A DNA stretch of 27,394 bases. Source: AWTP1-13 sp041288195. Its GTDB lineage: Bacteria > Pseudomonadota > Alphaproteobacteria > Rhizobiales > Hyphomicrobiaceae. Shown here piece by piece: positions 8,085 to 14,826 of the stretch (position 1 is its first letter; every line of letters begins with the position of its first letter). Both the position numbers and the translations under genes were made by a program. The DNA lies in contig JBGGME010000078.1 in the NCBI GenBank assembly GCA_041288195.1, positions 1 to 27,394 on the forward strand. Reading direction: 5' to 3'. The notes under the pieces are model-generated. The model did no database searches, was not told the DNA's origin, and saw nothing but the letters and a program-made list of their open reading frames with translations.

Positions 8085-8121
8085 GAGCCCGGCGGAAACC
8101 CCACCGCCGGGCTCTTGCTTT
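8085..8121 (+). terminator. strong hairpin terminator before the DUF4846 gene
   Basis: GAGCCCGGCGG (8085-8095) and CCGCCGGGCTC (8104-8114) form a perfect 11-bp stem with an 8-base loop, followed by TTGCTTT. On the plus strand it would end a transcript coming from the gene-poor stretch to the left. It could also act as an attenuator in the 5' leader of the gene starting at 8172. Confidence 0.65.
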
Positions 8122-8171
8122 GGCCGCGCCTCCGCCCTCGGGCCGCCAATACTGGCGCCTACGCTGGCGCC

Positions 8172-9035
8172 ATGCGCGTCTCACGCCTCCTCCCGACACT
8201 GGCCCTCGCGGCAGCGTTTGCGCTCCTGGGCGTTGCCGTGGCCGAAGCCGAGCCGCCCTACACCTGGCGCACAGGCGTCGCGGCGCCTGACGCGGCCAAC
8301 ACGCTCGCCGGCCGTATTGCGCCGCCGCCGGGGTACTCGCGGCCCGCTGCTGCGCCAGGCAGCTTCGCGGCCTGGCTGCGCAGCCTGCCGCTCAAGCCCG
8401 CCGGTTCGCCGGTGCTGCTCCACACCGGGGCGCCGAAAGCACGCCAGGACGTGCACGTCGCCGTCGTCAACATCGATGTCGGCACGCGCGACCTGCAGCA
8501 GTGTGCGGATGCCGCCATGCGGCTCAGGGCCGAGTGGCTGTTCGCGGCGCGGCGGACGAGCGACATCGCCTTCAATGACACCGGGGCAGCCAAGCCCATT
8601 GCCTTTGCGCGCTGGGCCGCCGGCGAGCGTCCGCGCATGTCCGGGCACACACTGGCCTGGTCGCGCAGTGCCGCACCGGATGCGGGCTACGCCTCCTTCC
8701 GCCACTACATGGACGTGGTCTTCACCTGGGCCGGCACCTATTCGCTTGAGCGCGAGCTCGCGCCCAAGCCGGTGGCCCAGCTCGCCGCCGGCGATCTCTT
8801 CATCAAGGGCGGCTTCCCCGGCCATGCCGTGCTGGTGGCCGACGTCGCGGAGAGCCAGACAACAGGCGAGCGCCGATTCCTGCTGCTGCAGAGCTTCATG
8901 CCGGCGCAGGAGATGCACGTCCTCAAGAACCCCGCCAACCCCGACGGCTCGCCCTGGTACGCCCTCGACTTCGGCGACCGCCTCGTCACCCCCGAATGGG
9001 TCTTCCCCCGCGAAAGCTTGCGTACGTGGCGTTGA
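8172..9035 (+). CDS. secreted DUF4846 protein
   Basis: A 287-residue exported protein. It starts MRVSRLLPTLALAAAF with a signal peptide ending near VAEAEP (about residue 26). The rest matches the DUF4846 pattern as I know it: WLRSLPLKP near the N-terminus, QQCADAAMRLRAEW in the middle, FRHYMDVVFTWAGTYSL, and GDLFIKGGFPGHAVLVAD, followed by LLLQSFMPAQEMHVLKNP and a C-terminal TPEWVF. The conserved Gly-His and Gln/Ser pattern is reminiscent of hydrolase-like folds, but no activity is established. The ATG at 8172 was chosen over the one at 8052 because the signal peptide starts there; no strong Shine-Dalgarno is seen. It lies alone between a terminator and the higBA module. Confidence 0.85.
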   Translation: MRVSRLLPTLALAAAFALLGVAVAEAEPPYTWRTGVAAPDAANTLAGRIAPPPGYSRPAAAPGSFAAWLRSLPLKPAGSPVLLHTGAPKARQDVHVAVVNIDVGTRDLQQCADAAMRLRAEWLFAARRTSDIAFNDTGAAKPIAFARWAAGERPRMSGHTLAWSRSAAPDAGYASFRHYMDVVFTWAGTYSLERELAPKPVAQLAAGDLFIKGGFPGHAVLVADVAESQTTGERRFLLLQSFMPAQEMHVLKNPANPDGSPWYALDFGDRLVTPEWVFPRESLRTWR

Positions 9036-9058
9036 TCCTGGTTGCGACGGTTGTATCC

Positions 9059-9077
9059 TATAACGTTATGCGTTATA
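9059..9077. promoter_or_regulatory. palindromic operator at the higBA start region
   Basis: TATAACG (9059-9065) and CGTTATA (9071-9077) are perfect inverted repeats with a 5-base spacer, ending 7 bases before the higB ATG. The site is AT-rich in a GC-rich neighbourhood. HigA-type antitoxins bind such palindromes to repress their own operon, so this is the likely autoregulatory site, overlapping the promoter or leader. Confidence 0.7.
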
Positions 9078-9084
9078 TGGAAGA

Positions 9085-9366
9085 ATGATCGTAAGCTTTC
9101 GCGATCCTGAGACGGCGAGCATATGGGCGGGTCGACGAAGCAGGCGACTGCCGCCGGACATTCAAGCTGTAGCGCTGAGAAAGCTGCGTCTCCTCAACAA
9201 CGCAAAGGTCTTGAACGACCTGCGCGTGCCGCCGGGTAATCGGCTCGAAGCGCTGAGAGGCGATCGCAAGGGACAACACTCGATCCGCATCAACGAGCAG
9301 TGGCGGATCTGCTTCGTATGGAGCCAAGGCCATGCCCACGAAGTCGAAATCGTCGACTACCACTGA
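9085..9366 (+). CDS. higB: HigB-type toxin (RelE/ParE superfamily)
   Basis: A 93-residue toxin of the plasmid-maintenance killer family: a ribosome-dependent mRNA endonuclease in characterised members. The N-terminus MIVSFRDPETASIWAGRRSRRLPPD and the C-terminal RINEQWRICFVW...EVEIVDYH are diagnostic for HigB; basic and aromatic residues near the C-terminus (Arg, Trp, Phe, terminal Tyr-His) form the usual active face. The toxin precedes the antitoxin, as is typical for higBA and opposite to most toxin-antitoxin pairs. The Shine-Dalgarno GGAAGA is unusually close to the ATG, which would give weak translation. It overlaps higA by 35 bases and sits behind a perfect palindrome. Confidence 0.93.
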   Translation: MIVSFRDPETASIWAGRRSRRLPPDIQAVALRKLRLLNNAKVLNDLRVPPGNRLEALRGDRKGQHSIRINEQWRICFVWSQGHAHEVEIVDYH

Positions 9367-9652
9367 GCTTCTCCCCAACCCGCACCCGGGCGAGATTCTG
9401 ATGGAGGAGTTCCTAAAGCCCATGGGGCTCTCGCAGACGGCGCTTGCGCACGCCATCGGCGTGCCGCCGCGGCGCATCAACGAGATCGTGCTCGGCAAGC
9501 GGGCCATCACGGCCGACACCGACTTACGGCTCGCCCGCTACTTCGGCATGTCGGAGGGGTTCTTCCTCGGCCTGCAGACCGACTATGAGCTGCTGGGTCG
9601 CCGCCGCGAGATCGCCGATCAGCTCGCGGCCATCCGTCCGCGAGCCGCGTAG
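9332..9652 (+). CDS. higA: HigA-type antitoxin, XRE-family DNA-binding protein
   Basis: A 106-residue antitoxin that neutralises HigB and represses the operon. The helix-turn-helix spans about residues 30-65, with the family pattern PHPGEILMEEFLKPMGLSQTALAHAIGVP, then RRINEIVLGKRAITADTDLRLARYFGMSEGFFLGLQ, the standard HigA signature. An N-terminal tail rich in Ser/Thr/Lys precedes it. The start at 9332 lies inside higB, so translation is probably coupled. An alternative start further in would shorten the tail but not the DNA-binding domain. It converges on the DUF1489 gene with a 4-base gap between stops. Confidence 0.93.
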   Translation: MPTKSKSSTTTELLPNPHPGEILMEEFLKPMGLSQTALAHAIGVPPRRINEIVLGKRAITADTDLRLARYFGMSEGFFLGLQTDYELLGRRREIADQLAAIRPRAA

Positions 9653-9656
9653 CCGA

Positions 9657-10100
9657 TCACAGCAACCCCAACTCGGCGAGCTGCTTCCTGAGCTTGGGCG
9701 GCATGGCGACGATGTCGCCGGCAGCGCCGCGCTTGAGGTCCTCGGGCGCCTCGTCGGGGTCGAGATAGCGCCAGCCCTGGAAGGGGCGCCGCGGGGTGGG
9801 CCGCACGGGGATCAGCTCGTTCTTCAGGATCAGCAGGCAGCAGGGCGTGCCGTCCTCCTTGGTGCCTTCGCCGATGTCGGCAAGCGGCTGGCGCACCTGC
9901 ACGAGACCCTTGATCACCCAGTAGAGCGAGCCGCCGTCGACGAGCTCGGCCTTGCACTTGGGCGTCTGGAAGGTGCGGTGGAAGAGCTGCGGCCGCTTCT
10001 CGCCGGCCTTGCGGCGGGCCTTGAGGCGCTCGGCCTGCCAGTCCGCGAGGTCCTCGATGGAGTCGCACCCCACGCACAACTTGATCAGATGCAAGGCCAT
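9657..10100 (-). CDS. DUF1489 family protein
   Basis: A 147-residue cytoplasmic protein of the DUF1489 family, which is widespread in Alphaproteobacteria and has no assigned function. The start MALHLIKLCVGCDSIEDLADWQ and the segments FHRTFQTPK, GSLYWVIKG and ILKNELIPVRPTPRRPFQGWRYL are characteristic. The two cysteines in the early LCVGCDS region are also present. CGGAGGCGGG immediately before ATG 10100 provides a ribosome binding site. It is a single gene, convergent with higA and divergent from the nicotinamidase gene; the 123 bases between starts should hold both promoters. Confidence 0.88.
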   Translation of the reverse strand: MALHLIKLCVGCDSIEDLADWQAERLKARRKAGEKRPQLFHRTFQTPKCKAELVDGGSLYWVIKGLVQVRQPLADIGEGTKEDGTPCCLLILKNELIPVRPTPRRPFQGWRYLDPDEAPEDLKRGAAGDIVAMPPKLRKQLAELGLL

Positions 10101-10223
10101 CCCGCCTCCGCCGTGCGCATTGCTGCCACGCTCCCCCTCTACAGGATATCGGCCCTTCCGGCGAGCTGGCGACAGTCTTAAGCTGGGGAAAGCACGCCTC
10201 GACTACAGCAGGGAGTATCGCAC

Positions 10224-10940
10224 ATGGCCCGAATGTCGCGCCGCTCTGTCCTTGCCGCTGCCGGCGGCCTCTCCGTCGCCCAGCTGGTCCCGGGCGCACG
10301 AGCGCAAGGCAAGATCAAGCCGGGGCCCGATGCGGTCCTCATCGTCGTCGACGTGCAGAATTGCTTCACGCCCGGCGGTAGCCTCGCCGTCAAAGGCGGC
10401 GACGAGATCGTGCCCCTCATCAATAAGATCGCCAAGGGCTTCCAGAACGTGGTCCTGACCCAGGACTGGCACACGCCGGGCCACATCTCCTTTGCCTCCT
10501 CCCATCCCGGCAAGAAGCCGTTCGAGACGGTCAAGCTGCCCTACGGCAGCCAGGTCTTGTGGCCCGACCACTGCGTGCAAGGCACCGACGGCGCCGCCAT
10601 CCACAAGGGCATCGACATCCCGCATGCCCAGCTCGTCATTCGCAAGGGCCACAACCCCAAGGTCGACAGCTACTCGGCGTTCATCGAAGCCGACGGCAAG
10701 CTCAAGACCGGGCTGGACGGCTACCTCAAGGGGCGCGGGATCAAGACCGTGTTCGTGGTGGGCCTCGCCACCGACTTCTGCGTCGCCTGGTCGGCCATGG
10801 ATGCGCGCAAGCTCGGGCTTGCCGCCTACGTCATCGAGGACGCCTGCCGCGGCATCGACACGCAAGGCTCGCTGGCGGCGGCCTGGAAGGGCATGGACAA
10901 GGCCGGCGTCAAGCGCATCCAGTCGAGCGAGTTGGCGTGA
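10224..10940 (+). CDS. pncA: nicotinamidase with Tat signal peptide
   Basis: A 238-residue isochorismatase-fold amidohydrolase that converts nicotinamide to nicotinate and ammonia for NAD salvage. The catalytic triad is Asp43 (VVDVQNCF), Lys141 (IRKGHNP) and Cys186 (ATDFCVAW). The metal ligands are Asp81, His83 and His87 in DWHTPGH. The full-length enzyme is preceded by an N-terminal twin-arginine signal, SRRSVLAAAGG, with an ARA-Q cleavage site near residue 27, so it should act folded in the periplasm rather than in the cytoplasm like most PncA enzymes. GGGAG upstream supports ATG 10224. Its stop abuts a palindromic repeat shared with the convergent carboxylase gene. Related cysteine hydrolases act on other amides, so substrate identity is likely but not proven. 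Confidence 0.88.
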   Translation: MARMSRRSVLAAAGGLSVAQLVPGARAQGKIKPGPDAVLIVVDVQNCFTPGGSLAVKGGDEIVPLINKIAKGFQNVVLTQDWHTPGHISFASSHPGKKPFETVKLPYGSQVLWPDHCVQGTDGAAIHKGIDIPHAQLVIRKGHNPKVDSYSAFIEADGKLKTGLDGYLKGRGIKTVFVVGLATDFCVAWSAMDARKLGLAAYVIEDACRGIDTQGSLAAAWKGMDKAGVKRIQSSELA

Positions 10941-10941
10941 T

Positions 10942-11031
10942 GTCATCCCGGCGCTTGTCGCCGGGATCCAGCCATCCACAATCGTCAGAGCAAGCGGAGA
11001 GTTGGATCGCGGGGACAAGCCCCGCGATGAC
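10942..11031. repeat. nested palindromic repeat, copy 1 (GTCAT...ATGAC)
   Basis: A 90-base element with outer ends GTCAT and ATGAC. Each end is itself a hairpin: TCCCGGCG/CGCCGGGA on the left and TCGCGGGG/CCCCGCGA on the right, with inner ATCCAG and TTGGAT also pairing. It fills the whole gap between the convergent pncA and carboxylase alpha genes and even overlaps the latter's stop codon by one base. It may serve as a bidirectional terminator here. Other copies are at 17444, 27284 and 27378. Confidence 0.85.
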
Positions 11032-12962
11032 TAAGCCAGCGACGCGATCAGCGCGCCCTGTGTGACCTGCTGGCCTTCCTTGACGGCGAGCTTGTCGATC
11101 CTGCCGTCGCGGGCGGCATGCAGCACGTGCTCCATCTTCATGGCCTCGACCACGGCGATGCGGTCGCCCTTGGCGATGCTGTCGCCCTCCCTCACGAACA
11201 CCTTGGCGACGCGGCCGATGATCGGCGCGCGGATGCTGGACCCGTCGCCCTCGTCCTCGCTTGCCGCGGCGTCGAAGGTGGGCCAGCCCAGCTCGAGCTG
11301 CTGCATGTTGTAGAGCACGAGGAGGCGATCGCCATCCCAGACGGGGTGCAATGTGGACAGCTCCGACGCATCCTCCATGGGGCGGGCGACAACAGAGACC
11401 TGCGGCCCGAACTCGGTCCACCGCACGCCCAGTTTCGTGGCTTCCCCATCGACCAGGACGGTCAGCTGCTGGCGCCGCGAAGGCCCGAGCTGGAAGCCAT
11501 CGCCCGCGCTCCAGGGCGAGTTGCGATCCTCGCCTTCCGGCATCCGCCCAAGCATTTGCCGCGCGCCGAAGGCGACGGCCCGAGCGTTGAACGCGTGCGG
11601 CGCGAGACTGGCGAGCTCGCGCCCGATCAGCCCGGTGTCCATGTCGGCGCGCTCGAAAGCCGGATGCGTGATCAGCGCCTGCAGGAAGGCGGCATTGGTC
11701 TTCGGCCCAGCGATGATCGCCGACGTCAGCGCGCGGGCGAGCACTCCGATCGCCGCCTCGCGATCGGCACCGCTGCCGATCAACTTGGCGATCATCGAAT
11801 CGTAGAACGGCGAAATGACCGAACCGCTCTGCACGCCCGTGTCGACGCGCAAACCCGTCAGGCTCTTCGTCTGGAACTCGACGATGCGCCCGATCGACGG
11901 CAAAAATCCCTTGGCAGGGTCCTCGGCGTTGAGCCGCACCTCGATGGCATGGCCCGACATGGCGATCTCGCGCTGCGACAGCGGCAGCTTCTCGCCGGCC
12001 GCCACCCGCAGCTGCCACTCCACGAGATCGAGGCCCGTGATCGCCTCCGTCACGGGATGCTCGACCTGCAGGCGCGTGTTCATCTCGATGAAGTGCCAGG
12101 GGGCCGCAGGCCCGAGCGCGCCGCCCTCGACCAGGAACTCCACCGTGCCGGCGCCCTCGTAGCCGACCGCCTTGGCACAGGCGACCGCGGCGGCCGTGAT
12201 CTTGGCGCGCAGCTCCGCCGACATGCCGGGCGCGGGGGCCTCCTCGATCACCTTCTGGTGGCGCCTCTGCAGCGAGCAGTCGCGCTCGAAGAGGTGTACG
12301 ACGTTACCGTGCGAGTCGCCGAACACCTGCACCTCGATGTGGCGGGGACGCTCGATCACTTTCTCGATGAGGATGCGGGGGTCGCCGAACGCGGCCTGCG
12401 CCTCGCGCTGCGCGCTCTCGAGCGCGGCGGCGAACTCCCCCTCGCGCGCAACGAGACGCATGCCGCGCCCGCCGCCTCCGGCCACCGCCTTGATCATGAC
12501 GGGAAAGCCGATGCGCTTGGCCTCGCGCGCCAGCGCCTTGGCGCCCTGCTCGTTGCCATTGTAGCCGGGCACCACCGGCACGCCCGCCGCCGCCGCAATC
12601 GCCTTGGCCTCGGCCTTGCCACCCATGCGCCGCATGGCCTCCGGCGACGGGCCGATGAACTTGATGCCGGCCTTGCCGGCGGCAGCCGCGAAGTCGGCGT
12701 TCTCGGCCAGGAAGCCGTAGCCCGGGTGGATCGCCTGGGCCTTCGTCTCGCGCGCCGCCGCGATGATCCGGTCGCCCCGCAGATAGCTTTCGGTCGCGGG
12801 CCCTGGGCCGATCTCGACCACCTCGTCGGCCATGCGCGTGAAGGGCGCGCCGCGGTCTGCCTCCGAGCACACGGCGACCGTGCCGACACCCAACCTGCGC
12901 GCGGTCTTGATGATGCGGACGGCGATCTCGCCCCGGTTGGCGATCAGGATCTTTTTGAACAT
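11031..12962 (-). CDS. mccA: methylcrotonyl-CoA carboxylase-type alpha subunit (biotin carboxylase + biotin carrier)
   Basis: A 643-residue biotin-dependent acyl-CoA carboxylase alpha chain. The biotin carboxylase domain (about 1-450) begins MFKKILIANRGEIAVRI, and has the ATP-grasp glycine loop GGGGRGMR, the LIEKVIERPRHIEVQVFGD segment and EMNTRLQVEHPVTE. A linking domain follows, then a C-terminal biotinyl domain whose Lys609 in EAMKMEH carries biotin. It carboxylates biotin with ATP and bicarbonate, and the beta subunit transfers the group to the acyl-CoA. The partner is very likely the beta subunit at 17538, so the complex would act in leucine catabolism (3-methylcrotonyl-CoA); geranyl-CoA carboxylase is the main alternative. 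Unusually, the two genes lie 4.6 kb apart on opposite strands. The ATG at 12962 follows GGGAGGGAGG. Confidence 0.9.
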   Translation of the reverse strand: MFKKILIANRGEIAVRIIKTARRLGVGTVAVCSEADRGAPFTRMADEVVEIGPGPATESYLRGDRIIAAARETKAQAIHPGYGFLAENADFAAAAGKAGIKFIGPSPEAMRRMGGKAEAKAIAAAAGVPVVPGYNGNEQGAKALAREAKRIGFPVMIKAVAGGGGRGMRLVAREGEFAAALESAQREAQAAFGDPRILIEKVIERPRHIEVQVFGDSHGNVVHLFERDCSLQRRHQKVIEEAPAPGMSAELRAKITAAAVACAKAVGYEGAGTVEFLVEGGALGPAAPWHFIEMNTRLQVEHPVTEAITGLDLVEWQLRVAAGEKLPLSQREIAMSGHAIEVRLNAEDPAKGFLPSIGRIVEFQTKSLTGLRVDTGVQSGSVISPFYDSMIAKLIGSGADREAAIGVLARALTSAIIAGPKTNAAFLQALITHPAFERADMDTGLIGRELASLAPHAFNARAVAFGARQMLGRMPEGEDRNSPWSAGDGFQLGPSRRQQLTVLVDGEATKLGVRWTEFGPQVSVVARPMEDASELSTLHPVWDGDRLLVLYNMQQLELGWPTFDAAASEDEGDGSSIRAPIIGRVAKVFVREGDSIAKGDRIAVVEAMKMEHVLHAARDGRIDKLAVKEGQQVTQGALIASLA

Positions 12963-12972
12963 GGCGCCTCCC

Positions 12973-13000
12973 TCCCTCTCCCCGCCAGCGGGGAGAGGGA
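12973..13000 (-). promoter_or_regulatory. hairpin covering the mccA ribosome binding region
   Basis: TCCCTCTCCCCGC (12973-12985) and GCGGGGAGAGGGA (12988-13000) form a perfect 13-bp inverted repeat with a 2-base loop (effective stem slightly shorter). On the minus-strand mRNA the 3' arm carries the purine-rich GGGAGAGGGA next to the mccA start, so folding could limit ribosome access. The core motif is the same as in the repeat at 1267, so it may simply be a dispersed REP-like element. Confidence 0.55.
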
Positions 13001-13104
13001 ACCGTCGCGTTATGCATTGCCGGCGGGCGCCGGGCAATCGGGCTGTCAACGGCGCCCCGCGTTTCCTATGATCCGCACCAGAATCAAGCGCAACGGCAAG
13101 CGGC

Positions 13105-14826
13105 ATGCACGTCCTGGCACGCGGCGATCTCCTGCAACGGCTGAGGCTCACCTCCGGCCTCGTCCTCTTCACGTTCGCCGCCACCCACTTCCTCAATCAC
13201 GCCCTGGGCCTCGTCAGCCTCGAGGCCATGCTGGAGATGCAGGGGTGGCGCAAGCTCGTCACCCGCTCCTGGGTGGGCTCCGGCATCCTGCTCGCCGCCT
13301 TCCTCGTCCATATCGCGCTCGCGCTCTACAAGATCTCGCGGCGACTCACCTGGAAGCTGCCGTTGTGGGAGGCGGCACAGGTCGTCTCCGGCGTCTCCAT
13401 CCCGCTGCTGCTGATCACGCACGTGGCCTACAACCGCGGCGCGGCGAGCCTCGCGGGCACCGACGACACCTACGCCTTCGAGCTCGGCAACCTGTGGCCC
13501 GGTCTCGCCTGGCAGCAGAGCCTCCTCCTGGTCCTGGTCTGGGTGCACGGCTGCATCGGCATGCACTACTGGCTGAGCCTTGCGGCGTGGTATCGGCGCG
13601 TGCAGCCCCTGCTGCTCGCGCTCGCCGTGGCCCTGCCGATCGCCTCGCTCGCGGGCTTCACCGTGGCCGGACGGCAGATGGCGGCCCAAATCGAGCAGCC
13701 GGGCGTCTGGGAGCGCCTGCAGACAGCCTCGCGCGCGCCCGATGGCCCGACCGCCGAGCGACTCACCACCCTGCGCGATCGCCTGCAGTTGGCATTCCTG
13801 GTGTTGCTGGGGCTGGCGTTGGCTGTGCCCGTGGTGCGCACGCTCAGGCGCGCGGCCGGCGCCAAGGTCGAGGTGACGTACCGGGGTGGACCCATGGTGC
13901 GCGTGCCGCTGGGCCCCACGCTGCTCGAGATCAGCCGCATGAGCGACGTGCCGCACGCGTCCGTGTGCGGCGGCCGCGCCCGCTGCTCGACCTGCCGGGT
14001 GGGCGTGGAGAGCGGGCTTGCCGACCTGATGCCGCCCTCCAGCTCCGAGGCCATGACGCTCGCCAGCATTCGCGCGCCGCCGCACGTGCGGCTTGCCTGC
14101 CAGATCCGGCCGCGCGAGCCCATCACGGTCACCCGCCTCGTCGCGCCACCATTGAGCGTCCCCGGCGGCAAACCGCAGACCGGCCAGCCGCAAGGCATCG
14201 AGCGCAACCTGGTGGTGCTGTTCCTGGACACGCGCGGCTTCACCATGATCGCCGAGCGTCGTCTGCCCTACGACGTCGTGTTCATCCTCAACCGCCTGTT
14301 CGCCGAGGTGGGCGAGGCGATCGAGCGCCACGACGGCGCCATCGACAAATACCTGGGCGACGGTCTGATGGCGATCTTCGGCGGCCGCGACGGAGAGGCC
14401 GCCGGCTGCCGCCAGGCATTGCGCGCCGCTCGCGATATCGACCTCGGGCTCGACCGGCTGAACCAGGACATCGTGAGCGAGATCGGCAGGCCGCTGATGC
14501 TGGGCATAGGCATCGACGTGGGCCCGCTGGTCGTGGGCCAGATCGGCCATGCCGGGACGGCGTCGGTCACCGTGATCGGCAATACGGTCAACGCCGCGAG
14601 CCGCCTGGAGGCACTGACCAAGGAGAAGGGCTGTCAGCTGATCGTGTCGAGCGAGGTGCTGGCGCAAGCGGGCCTCGATCTCGCTGGCTTCCGGCGGGAG
14701 GATGTGGCGGTGCGCGGCCTGTCTGCGACCCGCTCCGTGGCCCTCATCGCCCGCGCCCGCGACCTGCCCGACATCCCCGAGCCTGCCCTTGGCGCCACGG
14801 CGTCCTCGGTCGTCAACTCAGCCTAG
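13105..14826 (+). CDS. membrane redox-sensor-like class III nucleotide cyclase with 2Fe-2S ferredoxin domain
   Basis: A 573-residue three-part protein. Residues 1-245 form a cytochrome-b-like membrane region with about six helices; histidines 28, 32, 69, 106, 148 and 154 lie in or near helices and could ligate haem, as in succinate dehydrogenase anchor subunits. Residues about 253-345 are a 2Fe-2S ferredoxin with Cys288, Cys294, Cys297 and Cys332 (C-x5-C-x2-C...C). Residues about 365-545 are a class III adenylate/guanylate cyclase with metal ligands Asp375 (LDTRGFT) and Asp419 (GDGLMAIFG), Lys415, and Asn496/Arg500 in IGNTVNAASRLE. The product should be cAMP or cGMP, with activity likely tuned by redox state. 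It is a single gene, 142 bases from divergent mccA, and its stop overlaps that of the convergent gene. A weak AGCGG precedes ATG 13105. Confidence 0.9.
   Translation: MHVLARGDLLQRLRLTSGLVLFTFAATHFLNHALGLVSLEAMLEMQGWRKLVTRSWVGSGILLAAFLVHIALALYKISRRLTWKLPLWEAAQVVSGVSIPLLLITHVAYNRGAASLAGTDDTYAFELGNLWPGLAWQQSLLLVLVWVHGCIGMHYWLSLAAWYRRVQPLLLALAVALPIASLAGFTVAGRQMAAQIEQPGVWERLQTASRAPDGPTAERLTTLRDRLQLAFLVLLGLALAVPVVRTLRRAAGAKVEVTYRGGPMVRVPLGPTLLEISRMSDVPHASVCGGRARCSTCRVGVESGLADLMPPSSSEAMTLASIRAPPHVRLACQIRPREPITVTRLVAPPLSVPGGKPQTGQPQGIERNLVVLFLDTRGFTMIAERRLPYDVVFILNRLFAEVGEAIERHDGAIDKYLGDGLMAIFGGRDGEAAGCRQALRAARDIDLGLDRLNQDIVSEIGRPLMLGIGIDVGPLVVGQIGHAGTASVTVIGNTVNAASRLEALTKEKGCQLIVSSEVLAQAGLDLAGFRREDVAVRGLSATRSVALIARARDLPDIPEPALGATASSVVNSA

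Larger units (their letters stand above)
7497..8171. other. gene-poor stretch with a possible short transcript
   Basis: This stretch of 675 bases has no long credible coding frame. It holds a perfect Shine-Dalgarno with a 14-codon frame (7692-7753), a GC-rich nested hairpin after it (about 7738-7770), a small palindrome CTGATC/GATCAG (about 7912-7927), and a strong terminator-like hairpin (8085-8121). A frame from TTG 7726 to a stop near 7920 (64 codons) has moderately high GC at third positions but resembles nothing I know. The layout would fit a small RNA or leader transcript on the plus strand, though nothing here matches tmRNA, RNase P RNA, SRP RNA or a known riboswitch core. Confidence 0.5.

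Noticed and set aside
7690..8121. tmRNA, RNase P RNA, SRP RNA or a known riboswitch in the gene-poor gap.
   Set aside because: None of the diagnostic conserved cores could be found by eye on either strand.
7532..8149. Minus-strand frame of 205 codons in the gene-poor gap, with a short protein-like stretch near its N-terminus.
   Set aside because: Only a short part looks protein-like, the rest is Arg/Ser/Pro-rich; no ribosome binding site. A degraded gene cannot be excluded, but I cannot support one.
13105..14826. Anti-phage CBASS system (cyclase plus patatin).
   Set aside because: The cyclase is a class III adenylate/guanylate cyclase, not a CD-NTase, and the patatin is of the NTE type with a cNMP-binding domain, 10 kb away and in another operon.
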